The notes below the pieces were generated by a model. That model saw only the letters and a program-made list of their open reading frames with translations, was not told the DNA's origin and made no database searches. Made by a program: the position numbers and the translations under genes. 12,204 nt of DNA from an alpha proteobacterium 3107 (GTDB lineage Bacteria > Pseudomonadota > Alphaproteobacteria > Rhodobacterales > Rhodobacteraceae). Location of the stretch: positions 1-12,204 of the forward strand of contig JPPB01000250.1 of assembly GCA_001483205.1 (NCBI GenBank), in the 5' to 3' direction. This document shows positions 5,820 through 12,204 of the stretch, one piece after another. Positions within the stretch are counted from its first letter, which is position 1; every line of letters begins with the position of its first letter.

Positions 5820-6350
5820 TCACGATGTCCTGACGGCGGTCTGCTGTTGCGGCGGCACGGCGGCGGCAGCGGACGGTCTGTTGCCGGTGGTGCTCAGCGG
5901 GTCATCCTGCCGCTGCACCGAGCCCTCGAAATGCGCCCCCGATTCGATGGCAATCGTCTTGTGAACGATGTCGCCTTCCACCCGCGCCGTCGAGGTCAGC
6001 CGCACCTTCAGCCCCCGCACCCGGCCAATAACCCGGCCATTGACGACCACATCATCGGCAATCACCTCTCCCTTCACCGTCGCGCTTTCGCCAAGCGTCA
6101 GCAGATGGGCGCGAATATCGCCCTCGACCTGGCCCTCGACCAAGATGTCACCGGTGGTCTTGATATTGCCCTTGACGTGCAGGTCGGTTGAAAGCGTCGA
6201 GACCGGCGGTTTGATCTTCGCAGCCCCTTCCCGCGCCGGGGCGACCTCCTGCTTAGCGGCGGGATACGTCGCCGTATCACTCACCTTCGCGGCCTCGGGG
6301 GTGGCCTGTTTCCGGGGGTCGGGTTCGTTGGTCTTGCTTTTAGAAAACAT
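5820..6350 (-). CDS. Bactofilin (polymer-forming cytoskeletal protein)
   Basis: A 176-residue protein with the bactofilin layout: a disordered, Pro/Ala/Lys-rich N-terminus (1-50), a beta-helical core (about 51-147) and a Ser/Ala/Gln-rich tail. The core shows the repeating short-strand pattern with glycine turns, for example LHVKGNIKTTGDILVEGQVE and VVNGRVIGRVRGLKV. Bactofilins assemble without nucleotide into filaments at the inner face of the membrane and position cell-wall enzymes. The ATG at 6350 has AAGGGC about 8 bases upstream. The gene starts inside the last codons of the M23 peptidase gene (11-base overlap), so the two are co-transcribed and the bactofilin is likely to localise that peptidase, as in other known bactofilin/M23 pairs. 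Confidence 0.9.
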   Translation of the reverse strand: MFSKSKTNEPDPRKQATPEAAKVSDTATYPAAKQEVAPAREGAAKIKPPVSTLSTDLHVKGNIKTTGDILVEGQVEGDIRAHLLTLGESATVKGEVIADDVVVNGRVIGRVRGLKVRLTSTARVEGDIVHKTIAIESGAHFEGSVQRQDDPLSTTGNRPSAAAAVPPQQQTAVRTS

Positions 6351-7662
6351 CGCGTGCTGCCCTTATATATGTCATCGGGTTGACGGGTTTGCCGCTTTCG
6401 CGGATTTCATAGTGTAGATGGGTTCCGGTTGAGCGTCCAGAATTTCCCATATCCCCGATGCGGTCGCCGCGCGAAATGCTCTGGCCGACCCTGACATGAA
6501 TGCGCGACAGGTGGGCATAGCGGGTCTCAACGCCAAAGTCATGCCGGACCTTTATCATCTGCCCATAGCCCGCCGACCACCCGGCATGGCTGACCACACC
6601 ATCGGCGGTCGCGTAAATCGGAGAGCCATGGGCGGCGGCAAAATCACTGCCGTTGTGCATCCGCCCCCAGCGGGGGCCAAAGCCGGACGTAAAACGATAC
6701 GTCCCGCTGACCGGCATGTGAAACGGTATTTTCTGCACCGCGATCCGATAGAGGTTCACCCGATCCATCTCTCTTAAGATGGCGTTGGCGCGGGCGCTGC
6801 TTTCATCCGGGGTGCGGTTTGAGGTCGAGAAGGAAATCGGCGTCAGCGGGCCACCCTGACCGGAATATCCCCGGCGAATGCTTTCGATCACCCGTTCCGG
6901 TTCATAGCCGACGCGCCTGAACATCTCGTCCAGTGGGGTCAGCGAAACCTCAACCGCTTCCTCAAGCTGCTCGAAAATCCGGTCATTGCGTTCGTCCGTC
7001 AGCCGTGCCTCATAGAGGAGTTCAGAAACCCGCCCTTCTGCCCGGCGGGCCTCAGAGACGGTCCGGTCGCGCTCCGCCCCGGCGGTTTCAAGCGCCTCTG
7101 ACAGAAAGCTGATCACCGTCTCCATGTCGGAAACGCGGGTTTGCCGCTGTTGCCCGTCATCCTCTGCCTGTGCCAGCAGGCCTTGGGTTTCTTGCAGGGC
7201 GGCGCGGGCCTCGTCACGTTCCCCGGTCATGCGGTGCAGGGCGGTGCGGAAACTGTTCAGGCCGCCTTCAAGCTCTCGCCGCCGATCCTCAGAGGCCAGC
7301 AGCGCCGATTGCATCAGTGACATCTCGCTGAGGGCGGCCCCGGCGCGGGCCTGTGCGGCCCGGGCCTGCTGCACACTCCGGTCCCGCTCTGCTGACAGGG
7401 CATTCAGGCGCTGTTCATAAAGAGCCTGTTTGCGCTCTGCCTCTGCCCTGACGCCGCCGGTATCGATTGTATCGGTGAACAGGGCGGCGCTGGCGAAAAT
7501 CGTCCACGCGAACAGGGTTGTCGCGCCGCAGATCGCGGAGAGTTGCGCAAAGGGCGACAGGCGAACAAAGCGCGCGCCGGTATCCGACTGAATGATCATG
7601 CGTTTCTCAGGCAGCCGCCTGCTCAGCGCGGCACCAACTGTGTGTCCCGGTTTCAGTCGCAA
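6340..7662 (-). CDS. Membrane-anchored M23 (LytM-type) peptidoglycan endopeptidase
   Basis: About 440 residues from the chosen TTG start. A basic cytoplasmic segment is followed by a membrane helix (about 41-65), a long coiled coil rich in Arg/Glu/Ala (about 70-235) and a C-terminal M23 zinc peptidase domain (about 315-432). Zinc ligands are present: H336 and D340 in HNGSD, and H415 and H417 in HLHYEI, with RYAHL in between. The enzyme should cut peptide cross-links in the periplasm. The frame is open to an ATG at 7737, and another ATG lies at 7599. I prefer TTG 7662 because AAAAGGGGG lies 7 bases upstream and because homologues, as I recall them, begin with a similar short basic stretch before the LPEKR-like and SDTGARFVRL-like segments. 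It is the first gene of the bactofilin operon. Confidence 0.88.
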   Translation of the reverse strand: MRLKPGHTVGAALSRRLPEKRMIIQSDTGARFVRLSPFAQLSAICGATTLFAWTIFASAALFTDTIDTGGVRAEAERKQALYEQRLNALSAERDRSVQQARAAQARAGAALSEMSLMQSALLASEDRRRELEGGLNSFRTALHRMTGERDEARAALQETQGLLAQAEDDGQQRQTRVSDMETVISFLSEALETAGAERDRTVSEARRAEGRVSELLYEARLTDERNDRIFEQLEEAVEVSLTPLDEMFRRVGYEPERVIESIRRGYSGQGGPLTPISFSTSNRTPDESSARANAILREMDRVNLYRIAVQKIPFHMPVSGTYRFTSGFGPRWGRMHNGSDFAAAHGSPIYATADGVVSHAGWSAGYGQMIKVRHDFGVETRYAHLSRIHVRVGQSISRGDRIGDMGNSGRSTGTHLHYEIRESGKPVNPMTYIRAARDVF

Positions 7663-7675
7663 GGCTTTGCCCCCT

Positions 7676-7708
7676 TTTGTGCGTTTTTCCGGTTTATGCG
7701 TTTTCCGG
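7676..7708. repeat. Short tandem repeat upstream of the M23 gene
   Basis: TTTGTGCGTTTTTCCGG (7676-7692) is followed directly by TTTATGCGTTTTCCGG (7693-7708), differing by one substitution and one base in the T run. It lies in the 5' leader of the peptidase gene if translation starts at 7662. Confidence 0.55.
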
Positions 7709-7851
7709 TCGTTGAAGCGCCAACAGAGGCATGGCAACGCCGGTGCTCACACACCAACGAATTTCTAGCGGCCCGTTGCCCGTCCCGCAACTTTTTTCAC
7801 GATTTTATCTACCGGATAAGGGCCACCCGGCAAATTCCCGCCGATGACGCC

Positions 7852-7869
7852 ATTATGCAGAGGTCTTTG
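7852..7869 (+). repeat. Dispersed CAGAGGTCTTT motif, copy B
   Basis: The sequence is ATTATGCAGAGGTCTTTG. It is 155 bases before the AsmA-like start codon and points toward that gene. The left flank (TGACGCC) also matches copy A at 433-449. Confidence 0.7.
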
Positions 7870-8023
7870 CAATCGATTTCATCACGTCAGGCTGAATTGT
7901 CACCGCTCATGCGCGGTCCCTGTGGAATGATTGTGCGAATTGCCTTACCGTGGGCGTCGCGGCACTGTCGTGGCAATGTGGCAATAAAGACTGCAACACC
8001 CGTTGCGGGAGGCACGGGGCAAG

Positions 8024-11000
8024 ATGAGCAAACATCCGTATAGGCTTGTGCGCCGGGGCCTGGGCTGGGGCCTGCGGGGGCTTTGGGGTGCCGTCAAGGT
8101 CGTCCTTGTCACCACCGCCTTCGGGGTGGCGCTGTTTGCCGTCTCGGGGCGGGAGATCACCCTGCCGGACCGGATCACGCAGCGGATCGAAACCCGGCTA
8201 GAGGCGGTCATGGCCGGGGGCGCGCTTGAAATTGACCGCACCCGCTTTGCCATCGGCCCTGACCTGTCGCCTGTCGTTCTGCTGCACGATCTTGTGGTCT
8301 CGGATGCAGCCGGGCTTCCGCTGGCGGAACTGGCAGAGGTCGCCATCAGGCTGTCCGCCGGTCATGCCTTGGGCGGACAGCTTCACCCCACGGGGGTGGA
8401 GCTCAGCGGGGTGGTGCTGTCCCTGCGCCGGGAACCCGACGGCCGGTTTGATCTGTCGCTGGAAACCGGCGAGGGGCCGCTCAGCCCCACCGGGTCATTC
8501 GCCGATATTCTGAACGGGGTCGAGGCAGCCTTTGACGCGCCGCTGCTGTCGCATATCAGGTCGATTGCCGTCCGCGACCTGACCTTTGAGTATGAGGACG
8601 TGCGGGCCGGGCGGTTCTGGGTGGCGTCCGGGGCGAACGCGGTGCTTGAGCGCGACGGCGAAAAGACAGAGATGCGCCTTGGCTTCGACCTGGACTCCGG
8701 CACGGATCAGATCGCCCGTGGTGAGCTGACGATCAGCGCCTTCAGGGAAACATCGCGGGCCGTGCTTTCAGCCCGGATGTCGGGGCTGCCCGCGTCGGAC
8801 TTCGCCACCCAGTCCCCGGCGCTGGCCTGGCTGTCGGTTATCGAGGCCCCGGTCTCGGGCGCGCTGCGGGCAGAGCTTGATGACGACGGCACCCTGCACA
8901 CCATGAACGGCACCCTTGATATTGACGCGGGCGTTCTTCAGCCGACGCCGGAGGCCGAACCGGTGGAGTTCCGGTCGGGCCGGGCCTATTTCGGCTATGA
9001 CCCTGCCGCCGGGCGGGTGCGCTTTGACGAGTTTTCCGTGGAAACCGATGCGCTGACGCTCAGGGCCGAGGGACAGGGCTATTTGCGCGATATGGATGGC
9101 GGCTGGCCCCGGACCATGCTCGGGCAACTCCGCTTTACCAGTATCACCGCTAACCCCGGTGCGATGTTCACGGCCCCGGTTGCCTTTGACGGGGGCGCGC
9201 TCGACCTGCGGCTGCGCTTTGATCCCCTGACCGTTTCAATCGGGCAGATGGTTCTGTTCGGCGGTGACACGCATCTTGTCGGCAAGGGTCGGATCACCGC
9301 CGGGCCGCAGGGCTGGCAGGCGGCGCTCGACATGACGGCGGCGCGGCTGGCGGTTGAGGATGCCGCCGCTTTGTGGCCGGACCGGTTTGCGCCGCAGACA
9401 CGCAAATGGGTGACGGAGAATGTCCAAAGCGGGGTGCTGCACAATGTTGCGGCCTTTCTGCGCGCCACACCGGGGCAGGAACCGCTTGGCGCGCTGGCGT
9501 TCAGGTTTGACGACGCAACCGTCAGATATGTAAAGACCCTGCCGGTCATCACCGGGGCATCGGGGTTTGCGTCGATACATGACCACGCCTTTTCCCTCAC
9601 CGTCGAAAACGGCCATGTGGTCGCGCCGAATGGCGGCAGGCTTGATGTGACGGACTCGACCTTCGGGGTTGCCGACACCCGTGCGGAACCTGAACGGCTT
9701 GACGCCGATCTGCGGCTGCGCGGCGATATTCCCGCCCTGCTGTCGCTGCTGGACGCGCCGCCGCTTGAGATCCTGCAACGGGCGGGCCGCACACCCGACA
9801 TCGCCGACGGAGAGGCCGACGTGACCGCCCGGCTGGGGCTGGACCTGATCCGGGGTCTAAAGGCGACAGACGTGGATTTTCAGGCCGAGGTGATGCTGCG
9901 CGATGTGACTTCGGACAAGATCATCGGCGGGCGGCGGTTGCAGGCCGATATGCTGTCGCTGCGCGGATCGAATGAGGGGGTCGAGATTTCCGGCGCGGTG
10001 CGGTTGGGGCAGGCCACGGGGCTGGTTGCCTGGATACAGGCGTTTGACACCGACACAGAGGGCCGGTCACGGATCGAGGGAACAGTTGACCTGTCGCAGG
10101 CGTTTCTGGATGAGTTCGGGATCAGCCTGCCGCCCGGCAGTGTCGAGGGCATGGCGACCGGGCGTGTGGAGATCGACCTTGGCCCGGATGCGCCGCCGCG
10201 TTTCAGGTTGCAGTCGGACCTGAGCGGTGTGCAGGTGCGGCTGCCCCCCCTTGGCTGGTCCAAAGCCGCCGACCAGACCGCCAGCCTGTTGGTGGAGGGC
10301 GAACTGGGCGCACGCCCGCGTATTGAGGCCCTGCGGCTGGAGGCCGGGGGGCTGGAGGCCGAGGGCACGGTGACCCTGCACGAGGACGGCACGCTGGATG
10401 AAATGCGGTTCAGCCGGATCAGGGCGGGCGATTGGCTGGACGCCCCCGTGGTCCTGACCGGCCGGGGCCGGGGCCAGCCCCCCGATATTCAGATCACCGG
10501 CGGGCGGATGGACATTCGCGGTGCGGCGGGCCTCGGGCAGGGGGGCGGCGGTGGCGGTGGCACATCAACCCCGGTTTCGGCGGCGCTTGACCGGGTTACG
10601 GTGTCGGATAATGTCGTGCTGTCGGATTTCAGGGGCAATTTCGTTCTCGGGGCCGGGGTCGCGGGTGGTTTCAGCGCCACCCTGAACGACGCGGCGCGCA
10701 TCACCGGCGAGCTTGTGCCCCAATCCGGCAGGTCCGCGATCCGGGTGCGAAGCGATGACGCGGGCGCGGTTCTGGGGGCCATCGGCATTCTGGGCCGGGC
10801 GCGCGGCGGCACGCTCGATCTGGTTCTGGCCCCGCTGGAGCGGAAGGGCGTTCTTGACGGCCAGCTCAGGATAACCGACGGTTTTCGCGTCCGGGGCGCG
10901 CCCGCCCTTGCGGACCTTCTGAATGCGATCAGCGTCATCGGGTTGCTTGAGCAACTGAACGGCAGCGGGCTGGCCTTTGTGAGTGCGGATGCGCGGTTCC

Positions 11001-11308
11001 GCCTGACACCGGAACAGGTGGTTATCAGCCGCGCCAGTGCCTCCGGCCCCTCGCTCGGTGTGAGCCTGAACGGTATCTATGACCTCGCGGGCAAGCAACT
11101 GGACATACAGGGGGTGCTGTCCCCGGTCTATCTGGTCAACGGGATCGGCTCATTATTCACCCGCCCCGGCGAAGGGCTGTTCGGGTTCAATTTCAGCCTG
11201 CGCGGGGCGGTGTCCGACCCGCAGGCGACGGTCAATCCGCTGTCCATCCTGACGCCGGGCATGTTCAGAGAGATTTTTCAGCGCCCGCCGCCGGAACTGC
11301 CGGAGTGA
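8024..11308 (+). CDS. AsmA-like/YhdP-type large envelope protein
   Basis: A 1094-residue protein with one N-terminal membrane helix (about 19-41) followed by a very long, beta-rich periplasmic region. The layout and the C-terminal 200-odd residues match the AsmA-like C-terminal region of YhdP-type proteins; examples are [20 protein letters not shown] and [19 protein letters not shown], ending near [15 protein letters not shown]. Members of this superfamily are thought to form bridges that carry phospholipids between inner and outer membranes; that role here is inferred from the family. Seven consecutive glycines (840-846) form a likely flexible linker before the final module. The ATG at 8024 is preferred over a TTG at 8003 because it opens a normal basic N-terminus; GGGAGG lies upstream at 8007-8012. 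The stop overlaps the GTG of queA. Confidence 0.85.
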   Translation: MSKHPYRLVRRGLGWGLRGLWGAVKVVLVTTAFGVALFAVSGREITLPDRITQRIETRLEAVMAGGALEIDRTRFAIGPDLSPVVLLHDLVVSDAAGLPLAELAEVAIRLSAGHALGGQLHPTGVELSGVVLSLRREPDGRFDLSLETGEGPLSPTGSFADILNGVEAAFDAPLLSHIRSIAVRDLTFEYEDVRAGRFWVASGANAVLERDGEKTEMRLGFDLDSGTDQIARGELTISAFRETSRAVLSARMSGLPASDFATQSPALAWLSVIEAPVSGALRAELDDDGTLHTMNGTLDIDAGVLQPTPEAEPVEFRSGRAYFGYDPAAGRVRFDEFSVETDALTLRAEGQGYLRDMDGGWPRTMLGQLRFTSITANPGAMFTAPVAFDGGALDLRLRFDPLTVSIGQMVLFGGDTHLVGKGRITAGPQGWQAALDMTAARLAVEDAAALWPDRFAPQTRKWVTENVQSGVLHNVAAFLRATPGQEPLGALAFRFDDATVRYVKTLPVITGASGFASIHDHAFSLTVENGHVVAPNGGRLDVTDSTFGVADTRAEPERLDADLRLRGDIPALLSLLDAPPLEILQRAGRTPDIADGEADVTARLGLDLIRGLKATDVDFQAEVMLRDVTSDKIIGGRRLQADMLSLRGSNEGVEISGAVRLGQATGLVAWIQAFDTDTEGRSRIEGTVDLSQAFLDEFGISLPPGSVEGMATGRVEIDLGPDAPPRFRLQSDLSGVQVRLPPLGWSKAADQTASLLVEGELGARPRIEALRLEAGGLEAEGTVTLHEDGTLDEMRFSRIRAGDWLDAPVVLTGRGRGQPPDIQITGGRMDIRGAAGLGQGGGGGGGTSTPVSAALDRVTVSDNVVLSDFRGNFVLGAGVAGGFSATLNDAARITGELVPQSGRSAIRVRSDDAGAVLGAIGILGRARGGTLDLVLAPLERKGVLDGQLRITDGFRVRGAPALADLLNAISVIGLLEQLNGSGLAFVSADARFRLTPEQVVISRASASGPSLGVSLNGIYDLAGKQLDIQGVLSPVYLVNGIGSLFTRPGEGLFGFNFSLRGAVSDPQATVNPLSILTPGMFREIFQRPPPELPE

Positions 11309-12201
11309 CCGCCTTGAAACTGTCCGACTTTGATTTCGATCTGCCCGCCGATCTGATCGCCACGCGGCCCGTCTCGCCCAGAACATCGGCGCGGCTGTTA
11401 TATGTGCAGGGGGAAACGTTCCGGGACCGGCGGGTCGATGACCTGCCCGACCTGCTCCGGCCCGGCGACCGGCTGATCCTGAATGACACAAGGGTGATCC
11501 CGGCCCGGCTGAACGGTATCCGCAGGCGCGCAGGCGCGGGCGGCGCGACCACAGAGGCGCGGGTTGAGGTCACATTGCTTGAACCGATGGCAGATGATGA
11601 TGTCTGGCGCGCTCTGGCAAGGCCGCTCGGCAAGCTGCGCAAGGGCGATGTGGTGGCGTTTTCGGAAATCCTGTCGGCAGAGTGCCTTTCACGGTCTGAC
11701 AGGGACGCGGCGTTGCGCTTTAACCTGCGGGGCGAGGCGTTTGACCGGGTGCTGGCAGAGACCGGCCAGATGCCGCTGCCGCCCTATATCGCCGCCCGGC
11801 GCGCCGCGGATGCCCGCGACCGACAGGATTATCAGACGGTTTTTGCCAGGCATTCCGGGGCGGTGGCGGCCCCGACGGCCTCGCTGCATTTCGACGAACG
11901 GCTTCTGGAACGGATCGCCGCGCGGGGTGTCGGCCTGACCCATGTCACCCTGCATGTCGGTGCGGGAACCTTTTTGCCGGTCAGGACGGACGACCCCCGC
12001 CAGCATAAGATGCACGCCGAATGGGGGCAAATCACCCCCACCGCTGCGGCTGAAATCAACGCGGCAAAGCGCGCGGGCGGGCGGATCATTCCCGTCGGCA
12101 CCACGGCGCTGCGGCTGATCGAAAGCGCCACTGACGCCGATGGCATCATTCACCCCTGCCTCGATTGCCCAACATCGTCGTTCCCAAGTCGGGACCGGTG
12201 A
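11305..12201 (+). CDS. queA: S-adenosylmethionine:tRNA ribosyltransferase-isomerase, C-terminally truncated
   Basis: QueA transfers and isomerises the ribose of S-adenosylmethionine onto 7-aminomethyl-7-deazaguanine in tRNA, giving epoxyqueuosine. Family segments are clear: LIATRP (17-22), [19 protein letters not shown] (51-69), [12 protein letters not shown] (155-166), [13 protein letters not shown] (184-196), [16 protein letters not shown] (212-227), HKMHAEW (234-240) and [17 protein letters not shown] (259-275). Homology ends at HP (residues 283-284, nt 12156). The last 14 codons are unrelated and run to TGA at 12199-12201, whereas family members continue for about 65 residues, including the TNFHLP/STLLMLVSA-like region. 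The GTG at 11305 overlaps the upstream stop. A TTG at 11314 (MKLSDFDF) is an equally good start, with GGAG 8 bases before it. The product is probably inactive if the truncation is real. Confidence 0.85.
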   Translation: MTALKLSDFDFDLPADLIATRPVSPRTSARLLYVQGETFRDRRVDDLPDLLRPGDRLILNDTRVIPARLNGIRRRAGAGGATTEARVEVTLLEPMADDDVWRALARPLGKLRKGDVVAFSEILSAECLSRSDRDAALRFNLRGEAFDRVLAETGQMPLPPYIAARRAADARDRQDYQTVFARHSGAVAAPTASLHFDERLLERIAARGVGLTHVTLHVGAGTFLPVRTDDPRQHKMHAEWGQITPTAAAEINAAKRAGGRIIPVGTTALRLIESATDADGIIHPCLDCPTSSFPSRDR

Positions 12202-12204
12202 GCG

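Larger units (their letters stand above)
7663..8023. promoter_or_regulatory. Divergent intergenic region, M23 peptidase and AsmA-like genes
   Basis: This 361-base gap must hold both leftward and rightward promoters. It contains the short tandem repeat (7676-7708), an AT-rich patch with a T run (7790-7812), and the third copy of the dispersed motif (7852-7869). I could not assign convincing -35/-10 pairs. No open frame in it looks like a gene. Confidence 0.45.

Noticed and set aside
5688..6191. 167-codon plus-strand frame over the convergent gap and bactofilin gene
   Set aside because: Mostly antisense to the bactofilin gene, with no recognisable domain.
7806..7820. Eighth copy of the palindrome (TTATCTACCGGATAAG)
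   Set aside because: The centre is not CCGCGG and the arms are spaced differently, so similarity is limited to the GGATAAG half.
7543..8043. 166-codon plus-strand frame across the divergent gap
   Set aside because: It overlaps the M23 gene start in antisense and the AsmA-like gene start, has no domain, and would hide the promoters needed there.
1..12204. tRNA or rRNA genes
   Set aside because: I saw no cloverleaf with conserved T-loop bases and no ribosomal RNA sequence.

Overview
The window is GC-rich, densely coding DNA of the kind found in Rhodobacterales (Alphaproteobacteria). This assignment rests on codon use, on the quaternary-amine ABC transporter resembling those of marine roseobacters, on the M23 peptidase/bactofilin pair, and on an AsmA-like giant followed by queA. 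No sequence search was possible, so the taxonomy is inference.

Positions 1-757 hold no credible gene. They form a repeat field with seven copies of a 16-bp palindrome (CTTAYCCGCGGRTAAG), a 72-bp tandem duplication, a 66-bp direct repeat whose copies lie 616 bp apart, and mirror-image GC hairpins. A separate 17-18 bp motif (core CAGAGGTCTTT) occurs here once and again in two other intergenic gaps (5736-5753 and 7852-7869). It is the main unexplained signal shared across the window.

Positions 758-1735 (minus) encode a LysR-type regulator, divergent from a three-gene ABC importer of the glycine betaine/proline/trimethylamine N-oxide class. The importer consists of a periplasmic binding protein (1982-2932), an ATPase (3020-4057) and a permease (4050-5636). 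The shared intergenic region carries two overlapping AT-rich dyads (1770-1820), the best operator candidates. A strong intrinsic terminator (2962-2998) separates the binding-protein gene from the ATPase gene and probably favours excess binding protein. The permease has a roughly 230-residue N-terminal extension, resembling a DUF2628-type membrane module with a helical insert, ahead of the usual ProW core.

Positions 5820-7662 (minus) encode an M23 (LytM-type) peptidoglycan endopeptidase with a membrane anchor and coiled coil, overlapping by 11 bases a bactofilin gene. Such pairs place a cell-wall hydrolase beside its cytoskeletal scaffold.

Positions 8024-11308 (plus) encode a 1094-residue AsmA-like/YhdP-type envelope protein. 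It overlaps queA (11305 onward), which makes the queuosine precursor on tRNA. The queA frame follows the family until about 12156, then changes to unrelated sequence and stops at 12201 without the conserved C-terminus. The gene appears broken by an insertion, rearrangement or assembly junction close to the window edge.
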